NCBI GenBank assembly: GCA_021819135.1
Contig: JAKASE010000010.1
Location: 1 to 64,000 of the forward strand
Length of the DNA stretch: 64,000 bases
Direction: 5' to 3'
Source of the DNA: Thermoplasmata archaeon
GTDB lineage: Archaea; Thermoplasmatota; Thermoplasmata; Lutacidiplasmatales; UBA184
Position 1 is the first letter of the stretch. The number at the start of each line of letters is the position of its first letter. Shown here in pieces: positions 27,995 through 34,199 of the stretch. Made by a program: the position numbers and the translations under genes. The notes beneath the pieces are model-generated. The model saw nothing but the letters and a program-made list of their open reading frames with translations, was not told the origin of the DNA and did no database searches.

Positions 27995-28501
27995 ATGCGA
28001 CCACTGACCGTACCGGACGCCGAGAACGTGATCCTCGCCCTGCAGGATGAGATCCGCCGGACCGACGAGTCCCGATACGACCATCGCCTCCACGGACTCC
28101 TCCTCGTGGCTCAAGGGATGACCGCACCTCAAGTGGGCCGGCTCTTGGGAGATTCTACCCGGAGCGTTCAGTATTGGGTCCGCCAATTCGATGAGGAGGG
28201 GTTGGCGGGCCTCGCCGAAGGCGTTCATCCCGGTCGCCCCCGTCGGTTGACGGAGGCCCAGTTGAAGACGATCGAGACGGTCCTTCGACAACGTCCCGAG
28301 GATGTGGGCCTCTCCGGCAACCTCTGGGATGGCAAGACGCTCTCCGCATTCCTCGAGCAGCGATTCTCGGTCGACCTGGGGGTCCGACAATGCCAGCGTC
28401 TGTTCCGTCAGTTGGGCTTCCGGATGCGCAAGCCGCGCCCCCACCTGGCGTCCGGTGACCCAATCGCCCAGGCGGCACACAAAAAAAACTCGCGGCGCTG
28501 A
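27995..28501 (+). CDS. IS630 transposase, N-terminal frame (orfA)
   Basis: 168 residues. It holds the DNA-binding half: an HTH (TAPQVGRLLGDSTRSVQYWVRQFDEEG), the IS630 linker GLAEGVHPGRPRRLT and a second winged-helix region ending QRLFRQLGFRMRKPRP. The ATG is 27 nt inside the left inverted repeat. Alone it lacks the catalytic residues. The frame ends shortly after an A8 tract at which a -1 shift would join it to orfB. Confidence 0.9.
   Translation: MRPLTVPDAENVILALQDEIRRTDESRYDHRLHGLLLVAQGMTAPQVGRLLGDSTRSVQYWVRQFDEEGLAGLAEGVHPGRPRRLTEAQLKTIETVLRQRPEDVGLSGNLWDGKTLSAFLEQRFSVDLGVRQCQRLFRQLGFRMRKPRPHLASGDPIAQAAHKKNSRR
28481..28488 (+). other. A8 slippery site for -1 frameshift
   Basis: Eight consecutive A residues. 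In the orfA frame the codons read CAC AAA AAA AAC TCG; slipping back one base gives AAA CTC GCG GCG CTG and continues without interruption into orfB, yielding the family-typical junction HKKKLAALNADP. Confidence 0.75.
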
Positions 28502-28515
28502 ATGCCGATCCCTCG

Positions 28516-29040
28516 GTGGATCTCTGGGCGATGGACGAGGTCCACTTTCAGCAGCACGGCTCGCGCTGCCGGATGTGGGTGCCTCCCGAGGTGAAGGACC
28601 CGGTCCTTCTCCACGCCTGGACCCACAAGACCATCGGCTACTGGGGTGCCGTTCGATTGCGAGATGGGAAGCTGGTCTATCGACGAGAGGAGGGGACGTT
28701 CGAGGGTCCCACCTGCGCGGCGTTCCTGGGTCAGTTCTATCGCGCCAGCACGCGGAGCCCGCGCCGAGTGGTGGTGATCAGCGACAACGCGAGCTACCAC
28801 CACTCCCGATGCCACAAGGAGTGGCGGGCTGAGAGGGCGAAGAGATTCGAGCTGTCGTTCCTTCCCGCCGCCAGCCCGGACCTCAACCCGATCGAGCGCG
28901 TGTGGAAGCTTACCCGACGCCGCGCGGTGCACAACCAGTACTTTCCCACGCTCCACTCCATCGCCGAGGCCGTCGAGAGCACCTTCGATGACTGGGCTGG
29001 TCCCAACGAGACGCTGCGGCGACTATGCGCAATTCATTAA
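28516..29040 (+). CDS. IS630 transposase, C-terminal DDE frame (orfB)
   Basis: 174 residues from the GTG at 28516; in the fused product the frame is entered at 28486. It contains the full DDE triad of the IS630 family: DLWAMDEVHF (first Asp), VVVISDNASYHHS (second Asp) and PDLNPIERVWK (Glu). The frame ends inside the right inverted repeat. No internal stop or deletion is seen, so the element may still be active provided the -1 frameshift occurs. Confidence 0.9.
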   Translation: MDLWAMDEVHFQQHGSRCRMWVPPEVKDPVLLHAWTHKTIGYWGAVRLRDGKLVYRREEGTFEGPTCAAFLGQFYRASTRSPRRVVVISDNASYHHSRCHKEWRAERAKRFELSFLPAASPDLNPIERVWKLTRRRAVHNQYFPTLHSIAEAVESTFDDWAGPNETLRRLCAIH

Positions 29041-29053
29041 GACGCCGTGTTTA
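29028..29053 (-). repeat. IS630 right terminal inverted repeat
   Basis: Reading inward on the minus strand it starts TAAACACGGCGTCTTAA and pairs with the left end at 20 of 26 positions. The outer TA (29052-29053) is the target duplicate. Confidence 0.8.
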
Positions 29054-29089
29054 GTCGGGACGCCGCGGGCTGGGCCCGATCCGCTGCCG

Positions 29090-29623
29090 CTAGTTCGATA
29101 GATACCCCGAGCCGACCCCGGTGGAGGGGACGTTGGGGATCCCGCGGGGGGGCCCGAGGGCGAGCCGGTCGTACTCGACCGTGTGCTTGATCCCCCGGCG
29201 GCGGAGGAGCGCCGAGACCTGCTCGGTGATCTGGACGACCTCCTGGCAGCGCGCGGGCTTGGTGAAGTAGAACTCCGCCCGTCGCGTCTCGACGATCGGG
29301 AAGATCAGCCGCAGACCGAACGCGTCCTGGCGGTTGTAGCCGACCGGCTTTCGGTCCCCTTTGAGGTCCCGGAGGTTCTCGTCGAGGAGCACCTCGGGGA
29401 GGAGGGGATCGGATTCCTTGACGAACGGCCGGTTCATCTCGACGACCCGCTTGTGGATCTCGGGATAGACCCGGACGAGGTCCTTGTACGATCGCTTCGG
29501 GTCGAGCAGGATGTGGCCGCTGCGGGCTTTGACGGGAGGGGTCACGTCGCCGGGAAAGGTCGTCGCGAGATAACAACGCCGGGGGACCCCGAGAACCGTC
29601 TTGGGCTCGGTCGGCCTGCCCAT
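29090..29623 (-). CDS. Conserved-looking hypothetical protein
   Basis: 177 residues from the ATG at 29623. It is soluble, with no signal peptide or TM helix, and has mixed alpha/beta character: RCYLATTFPGD, a GHILLDPKRSYKDL segment, and an aromatic strand AEFYFTKPARCQEVVQITEQVSALLRRRG. I cannot assign a family. Its start codon lies only 3 bp from the start codon of the divergent UPF0145 gene, so the two promoters must overlap each other's coding regions and the transcripts are probably leaderless. The 3' end is 37 bp from the IS element. Confidence 0.6.
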   Translation of the reverse strand: MGRPTEPKTVLGVPRRCYLATTFPGDVTPPVKARSGHILLDPKRSYKDLVRVYPEIHKRVVEMNRPFVKESDPLLPEVLLDENLRDLKGDRKPVGYNRQDAFGLRLIFPIVETRRAEFYFTKPARCQEVVQITEQVSALLRRRGIKHTVEYDRLALGPPRGIPNVPSTGVGSGYLSN

Positions 29624-29626
29624 GGC

Positions 29627-30037
29627 ATGTCCGCATACCCGCTGCCGTCGTCCTCGGGCACCCCGCTCTATGCGCCGCCGTCCGACTGCCTGGTCGTGAC
29701 CACCCCCTACCTTCCGGGCTACCGGGTCACGAAGGTGATCGGCGCGACGTTCGGCCTGATCGTCCGCTCCCGGGGGCTCGGTCGCAACGTGGTGGCCGGC
29801 CTACGGTCCATCGCGGGAGGGGAGATCACCGAGTATACGCAGCTCCTCGAACAGGTCCGTCACGAGGCGATCATCCGGCTTCGGGACCATGCGAAGAGCC
29901 TGGGGGCGAACGCCGTCCTGTCGCTGGGGTTCGATACGTCGGACATGGGCTCGGTGATGACCGAGGTGCTCGCCTACGGGACCGCGGTCGTCGCCGAGGC
30001 CGACCCGTCGATCCCGCAGCCGGTCGCCCTGCGCTGA
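29627..30037 (+). CDS. UPF0145/YbjQ-family protein
   Basis: 136 residues from the ATG at 29627. It matches the YbjQ family (PF01906, often called heavy-metal-binding): VVTTPYLPGYRVTKVIGATFGLIVRSRG, then GGEITEYTQLLEQVRHEAIIRL, then AKSLGANAVLSLGFDTSD and a final strand LAYGTAVVAE. These proteins form pentameric rings; their cellular role is unclear. A 20-residue Pro/Ser-rich leader precedes the domain, which may mean translation starts later, but no better start codon is present. Confidence 0.85.
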   Translation: MSAYPLPSSSGTPLYAPPSDCLVVTTPYLPGYRVTKVIGATFGLIVRSRGLGRNVVAGLRSIAGGEITEYTQLLEQVRHEAIIRLRDHAKSLGANAVLSLGFDTSDMGSVMTEVLAYGTAVVAEADPSIPQPVALR

Positions 30038-30089
30038 ACCGGCGACCTCACGAAAGGCTCAAAGAGCCGTCCCGATACGGGCGGTGGGC

Positions 30090-30191
30090 GCTCCCGTAGT
30101 CTAGTGGTCAAGGATAGAGGCCTCTCGAGCCTCTGACGCGGGTTCAAAGCCGGCCGGGTCCTCCCGGCCGGGGAGACTCCCGCCGGGAGCA
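30090..30191 (+). tRNA. tRNA-Glu (CTC) with hairpin insertion in the T-loop
   Basis: The acceptor stem GCTCCCG (30090-30096) pairs with CGGGAGC (30184-30190), with A as discriminator and no encoded CCA. The D-arm GTCTAGTGGTCAAGGAT is Glu-like. The anticodon stem GAGGC/GCCTC encloses CTCTCGA, giving anticodon CTC at 30124-30126. The T-stem is GCGGG (30138-30142) with CCCGC (30179-30183). The T-loop spans 36 nt instead of 7. Removing 29 nt (about 30148-30176) leaves a normal TTCAACT loop and a 73-nt tRNA. All stems are intact, so this looks like an intron-containing gene and not a pseudogene. Confidence 0.85.
30148..30176 (+). other. Candidate tRNA intron at the T-loop (about position 58/59)
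   Basis: 29 nt containing a perfect 9-bp hairpin (CCGGCCGGG at 30150-30158 with CCCGGCCGG at 30163-30171, loop TCCT). Exact boundaries may shift by a few bases because a strict bulge-helix-bulge motif is not clear. Removal would require the splicing endonuclease encoded at 49223-50287. Confidence 0.65.
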
Positions 30192-30561
30192 CCTTCCACA
30201 CGCGGATAGACTCGAATGGGCGAGAGTGCCCGCTCCAGAATCGTATCGCGGCGTCGATCCTGGTGCCGGAGATCGCCCGGGTTGCCCCCGAGTACGAGAA
30301 CCCCCATCGCGATCCACACGCCTTCGTGCTTCGTCCTCCTGCTCCTTCACACCGAGCGAGTTCGCTAGGCCGTCGCCCTACCACAGGCCCCTCGTTCTCG
30401 GGAGCCGCTACTGTCGTGGCTTTCCCTCGTCCCAGGATACCCACCGGCCTTGTGTGTTGCCGGGGACATCTCCCGGTACCGGGCCGGCGCCCCGCGGGTC
30501 TCGCTTGAAGTCCGAAGCGATTCCCCCGCAGGCTTGAAATCGCGAAGTCCATCGCCGTCGG
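30192..30561. other. 370-bp region without an assigned gene
   Basis: The stretch lies between tRNA-Glu and dtdA. Short frames exist on both strands but run into the tRNA or have shadow-like Arg/Pro/Ser composition, so I do not call them. I could not fit a second tRNA, an SRP RNA or an RNase P RNA by eye. It is long for this compact genome and could hold a non-coding RNA. Confidence 0.3.
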
Positions 30562-31437
30562 ATGGCCACCTCTCCGACGGAGACCGAGTACCTGATCGTG
30601 ATCTCCGAGGTGGACCCGGTGGCTGTCCGGGTGGCGGAGCAGTGGGGGCCGCTCGAGTCCATCGGGGAGCACATCGACGGGGCGGCGGTGCGTCGCCTCG
30701 GGCCGCGGACCCTCGTGCTGGGTCGCGCCGCCCATCATATCCACGATGACGACCTGGATGCGCGATTGCCCTCCGTCGTCCGGGACCGTCGGCCGACGAT
30801 CGTCTTCCCGTCGATCCATCGGAGCGCGCAGAACATTCCCTGCATCACCGCGCACCCCGTAGGCAATCCCGGACCGTCGGCCGATTTCGGTGGACGGCCC
30901 CGGACCCTTTGCCCATCGGACCCTCGGTCGATGACGTCGGTCCTCCGGTCCTTGGCCGAGTCCTCCTCACGCTCGGGACTCTCCGCGACGTACGAGTCGA
31001 CTCACCACGGACCGGCGCTCGGGCTGCCGACGTTCTTCGTCGAGATCGGGTACGGGGCCGACCCCGAGCCCCCGTCCGGCGCGGTGGCGGCGATCGCCGA
31101 CGCGCTTCGAGAGATACGACCGGACCCGGCCGACCGCGTCGCCCTCGCCGTGGGGGGAGGGCACTATGCCCCGCATTTCAGCGAGCTCGCGCTCGCCCGT
31201 CGGTGGGCGTTCGGCCACATCCTTTCCCGCCACGCGCTCGACTCCCTCGACCGCGCAACGGCCGCCGAGGCGTATCGAGGCACGCCGGGGAGCGAGGGGA
31301 TCCTTTTCGCCCGGGCCCAGGACGCCGGGCTCGCGGTGTTCGAGAGCCTCGGACCCCGACTCCGAGAGGCCGAAGCCCCGCTGTTCGAAGCGGCTCGGGG
31401 AGCGTCTACTCGCGGCGCTGGCCCTTCTGGAACATGA
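30562..31437 (+). CDS. dtdA: D-aminoacyl-tRNA deacylase (DTD2/GEK1 type)
   Basis: 291 residues from the ATG at 30562. This archaeal and plant enzyme hydrolyses D-amino acids from mischarged tRNAs. Family landmarks are VFPSIHRSAQNIPCITAHPVGN, the STHHGPALGLPTFFVEIG block and AVGGGHYAPHFSELAL, which carry the conserved His, Glu and Gly residues. The length matches archaeal homologues. The last 32 bases overlap the 3' end of the opposite-strand gene 31406-31660. It belongs with the translation-quality theme nearby, but no operon partner is evident. Confidence 0.95.
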   Translation: MATSPTETEYLIVISEVDPVAVRVAEQWGPLESIGEHIDGAAVRRLGPRTLVLGRAAHHIHDDDLDARLPSVVRDRRPTIVFPSIHRSAQNIPCITAHPVGNPGPSADFGGRPRTLCPSDPRSMTSVLRSLAESSSRSGLSATYESTHHGPALGLPTFFVEIGYGADPEPPSGAVAAIADALREIRPDPADRVALAVGGGHYAPHFSELALARRWAFGHILSRHALDSLDRATAAEAYRGTPGSEGILFARAQDAGLAVFESLGPRLREAEAPLFEAARGASTRGAGPSGT

Positions 31438-31660
31438 TGGCGCCGGAGCGGTAGACCGCCTTGCCCAGGCGGACCGGCTGGGTCGACGCCACGCCCGGAG
31501 AACGCTCGGCGAGCATGAGGCTCTCGACGATCTGTCGGAACAGGGCGCTCTGGTTGATCTCGGGGTGACGCTCGAGGAATTGGGCTTCCTCGGGCGTGAT
31601 CGTGATGTTCTTTCGCAGCATCCCCTGGATCGGCGTTTCCAGCTTCGGCCTCGGGGGCAT
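31406..31660 (-). CDS. Small ribbon-helix-helix-like protein
   Basis: 84 residues from the ATG at 31660. The central part (NITITPEEAQFLERHPEINQSALFRQIVESLML) has the strand-helix-helix pattern of ribbon-helix-helix DNA-binding proteins, with a short strand KNITIT before the two helices. The tail is basic. It is likely a small transcription factor; the target is unknown. A TATA box lies 26 nt before the ATG. GGGGAGG also precedes the ATG, although it would not be transcribed if the message is leaderless. It converges on and overlaps dtdA by 32 bp. Confidence 0.65.
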   Translation of the reverse strand: MPPRPKLETPIQGMLRKNITITPEEAQFLERHPEINQSALFRQIVESLMLAERSPGVASTQPVRLGKAVYRSGAIMFQKGQRRE

Positions 31661-31682
31661 GGACCTCCCCACGGGATTGACG

Positions 31683-31688
31683 TATAAA
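31683..31688 (-). promoter_or_regulatory. TATA box of the ribbon-helix-helix-like gene
   Basis: TTTATA on the minus strand, centred about 26 nt upstream of the ATG at 31660, the spacing that yields a leaderless archaeal mRNA. Confidence 0.5.
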
Positions 31689-31761
31689 TGCGTATTGGTG
31701 CGTAGGAATCGAGGTTCCGTCGGAGCCGGGCCGGGACCTCGACGGGATCGGCTCGGGCCGT

Positions 31762-32928
31762 TCACGATCTCGGTCCGAGCCACGCCAGCGAGAGCTGGGA
31801 TCCCTTCGACCATCGGGCGCCGTGGGGAACGATGCCGTAGGCGTTCGCCCGGGCCAGCTCCGAGAAGAGCCGGACGCCCCAGCGGAGCGGTTCGGCGGAG
31901 CCCTCGGAGACGCGGAACAGGTAGACCGAGTCCATCCGATGCGAATTCGCGATCGGTCGGGTGAGGCGTGCGGAGAACGGCCCCGGGGGCGACGCGCCGG
32001 TCAGCCGAGCCAGGACCCGGAGGCCATGCTCGCACCAGGTCGTCACCGCGGAGATGACCTGGCCGGGGAGAAGCACCACCGGCACCCGCCCGATGAGGCC
32101 GAACCCTCCTCGCTTCAGCACATTCACCCGCACCCCGGGGACCTCGAGCCGACCCAGCGCGGCGACGACCGGTTTCGTGATGTCCCGTTCTCCGACCGAG
32201 GTTCCCCCGATCGTCACGATGAGGTCCGCCCCGCGGCTGGCCCGCGCCAGCGTCCGGCGCAGGGCATCAGCCCGGTCCCGGACCGCAGGCAGTCTCGAGT
32301 AGATCGGACCGGGCGTGAGCCGCTCGATGAGCGGGGAAATCGTGTCGGGTGTGCGGTCCCCCGACCCGTGACGGCCCGGCACGAGCTCATCCCCGATCGG
32401 GACCAGCACGACGCGGGGACGACGCACGCCCACCCGCTCGATTCGCTGGGCCGTGAACAGTGCTGCGTGAAAGGGACGGATCGCCTCTCCCGCCCGAAGG
32501 ATGACCGTACCCCTCTCGAGGTCCTCTCCACGCTCGTGCACGTCGCTCCCGGCGCGGACGTCTCGCCTAAGACGGATCTCGGTCCCCGAGGCACGGGCCC
32601 ACTCCTTCCGGACGACCGCGTCCGCGCCCGGCGGAAGCCGGCCGCCGGTCGCGATCGCGACCCCCTCGCCAAGGGCGAGCGGCGACGCCCGCGCGGCCGG
32701 GGTCACGAGCCCCGGTCGGAGCCGGAAGGCACGATTTGCCGACCCGGGTCGGAACCGGACGGCGAAGCCGTCCATCGCCGCCCGGTCCTCGGAGGGCTCG
32801 TCGCGCCGCGCCTTCAGGGTCCGCGCGCTCGCGAGGCCGACCGCGTCGAACGGCGACACCCAGGTCTCGGCCACCCGGACGATCCGGGCCCGCTCGATCC
32901 TCCGGGACGCTTCGGCCAGCGGGAGCAA
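31762..32928 (-). CDS. moeA: Molybdopterin molybdenumtransferase MoeA
   Basis: About 388 residues. It inserts molybdate (or tungstate) into adenylated molybdopterin. Domain order follows MoeA: N-terminal linker with EDRAAMDGFAVRF, the lasso domain LALGEGVAIATGGRLPPGADAVV, the MogA-like domain with VTIGGTSVGERD and VPVVLLPG, and a C-terminal beta domain. The start is uncertain: the frame is open upstream but lacks ATG near the expected N-terminus, so I use the TTG at 32928 just before LPLAEASRRIE. It is divergent from mobB-mobA, 37 bp apart, forming a Moco locus beside formate dehydrogenase. Confidence 0.88.
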   Translation of the reverse strand: MLPLAEASRRIERARIVRVAETWVSPFDAVGLASARTLKARRDEPSEDRAAMDGFAVRFRPGSANRAFRLRPGLVTPAARASPLALGEGVAIATGGRLPPGADAVVRKEWARASGTEIRLRRDVRAGSDVHERGEDLERGTVILRAGEAIRPFHAALFTAQRIERVGVRRPRVVLVPIGDELVPGRHGSGDRTPDTISPLIERLTPGPIYSRLPAVRDRADALRRTLARASRGADLIVTIGGTSVGERDITKPVVAALGRLEVPGVRVNVLKRGGFGLIGRVPVVLLPGQVISAVTTWCEHGLRVLARLTGASPPGPFSARLTRPIANSHRMDSVYLFRVSEGSAEPLRWGVRLFSELARANAYGIVPHGARWSKGSQLSLAWLGPRS

Positions 32929-32965
32929 GAGGCTTGATACCGCCCGACGACGATCGCCGCCGGCC

Positions 32966-33460
32966 GTGCGCGACCGTCCGCTCGTCATCCAGGTGGTGGG
33001 AGACAGCGGTTCGGGGAAAACCCTTGTTATCGAGCGAACGACGCGCCGCCTCCGGCGACGGGGATTCCGGGTGGCGGTCGTCAAGCACTCGCACCACTCC
33101 CCCGACCTCCGAGGGAAGGACTCGGCCCGGTTCGTGTCGGCCGGTGCCGAGTTCGTCCTGTTCTCCTCGCGCGTCTCGTTCCTCGTGTTTCCCGGCGAGG
33201 ATCCCGACCTCGTCCGTCGCTTGCCGATCGACGTCATCCTGGTAGAGGGATACTCTCGCCGGCGGTGGCCCGGTCTTCGGTTTCACCTTCGCCACCCCGG
33301 CGAAGTTGCCCAGGTTGTCGCGGCCATCGAATCGCACGTGGGTCAGCCGCGCCGAGTCCGGTCCGTTCCCTCCCCCCGCCGCGCTCGGATCTCGATGGCG
33401 GCCCGCGCCGTCCGGGGTCCGTCCCGAGGCGCGGGCCGGCGGCGGGCGGACCGTTCATGA
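32966..33460 (+). CDS. mobB: Molybdopterin-guanine dinucleotide biosynthesis protein MobB
   Basis: 164 residues from the GTG at 32966. A small P-loop GTPase with Walker A GDSGSGKT near the start, followed by AVVKHSHHSPDLRGKDSARFVSAGA and DVILVEGYSR, all typical of MobB. The protein binds GTP and assists MobA in making the dinucleotide form of the cofactor. The C-terminal 40 residues are Arg-rich and divergent. The stop overlaps the mobA start as ATGA. Confidence 0.92.
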   Translation: MRDRPLVIQVVGDSGSGKTLVIERTTRRLRRRGFRVAVVKHSHHSPDLRGKDSARFVSAGAEFVLFSSRVSFLVFPGEDPDLVRRLPIDVILVEGYSRRRWPGLRFHLRHPGEVAQVVAAIESHVGQPRRVRSVPSPRRARISMAARAVRGPSRGAGRRRADRS

Positions 33461-34068
33461 CCGGTACCGGTCATCGGACGGGTCCGATCCAAGAGGCGTA
33501 CCTGCTCGCCGGTCGGGCGCTTCGGCTCCCCGGCAAGTTCCTCCTTCCGGTCGGCGGCGTTCCGATGATCGACCGCGCGGTCGGGGTGCTCCGGTCCCTC
33601 GGGCTCGAAGTGGCCGTGGTCAGCGCGGACCCGTCGCTCTCCTTCCGGAACGTGATGGTGATCCCCGACCGGTACGATCGCGGTCCGCTGGGAGGGCTCG
33701 CCACCGTGAGGGACCGGTCCGACGCGCCGATCCTGCTCTTCGGCGCGGACATGCCGTTCCTCGACGCGCCAAGCATCGAGCGGCTGTGCTCCCACTTCAC
33801 CGGTCGGACCCTCGTCCCGGTCGACCGCGCCGGCCACTGGCAGGTTCTCCACGCGGTCTACGCCAACGTGCCGGGCCCCTCGATCGACCGGGTGCTCCGG
33901 GAGGGTGGCGGCCTCGTGGACATCGTGCGGAAGGAACTCGACCGGGGGGCCGCGAGCCTGCTCCCGGCCGGCACCCTCGACGAGGGGTCGTTCGTGGACA
34001 TCGACACCCCCGAGGCCTACGCGCGGTGGCGCGAGGGGGTCCCTGCCCCCGATCGCGAACCGGACTGA
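33457..34068 (+). CDS. mobA: Molybdenum cofactor guanylyltransferase MobA
   Basis: 203 residues. It transfers GMP from GTP to molybdopterin to give the MGD cofactor used by formate dehydrogenases. Visible motifs are LLAGRALRLPGKFLLPVGGVPMIDRAV (a diverged nucleotide-binding start in which the usual GGxSxRMG is reduced), DRGPLGGLATV and LLFGADMPFLD with the metal-binding Asp. The altered glycine loop is unusual and may affect GTP binding. It is translated from the ATGA overlap with mobB and is followed by fdhA after 131 bp. Confidence 0.87.
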   Translation: MTGTGHRTGPIQEAYLLAGRALRLPGKFLLPVGGVPMIDRAVGVLRSLGLEVAVVSADPSLSFRNVMVIPDRYDRGPLGGLATVRDRSDAPILLFGADMPFLDAPSIERLCSHFTGRTLVPVDRAGHWQVLHAVYANVPGPSIDRVLREGGGLVDIVRKELDRGAASLLPAGTLDEGSFVDIDTPEAYARWREGVPAPDREPD

Positions 34069-34199
34069 GACGACCCTCCGCACGGTGGAACACTGTTCCC
34101 CGCGGTCCGCCCTATCCGTGAGACCCCCCTTCTCGCTCGCGCACCCTTTTACACCGACCGTGCTTCGGTATCGCACGGGAACCGGTGTCCCCGCAGAAT

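Larger units (their letters stand above)
27942..29053 (+). mobile_element. IS630-family insertion sequence
   Basis: About 1.1 kb bounded by TA dinucleotides, the expected target duplication for IS630/Tc1-mariner elements. The ends form imperfect inverted repeats of about 26 bp. It encodes a two-frame transposase joined by a -1 frameshift. The left TA is the first two bases of the stop codon of the helical-repeat gene. Removing the element and one TA restores a TAG stop, so the host protein is unchanged. It is the only mobile element I see in the window. Confidence 0.9.

Noticed and set aside
30144-30350. Small minus-strand frames next to tRNA-Glu
   Set aside because: They extend into the tRNA gene and have Arg/Gly/Pro-rich shadow composition.
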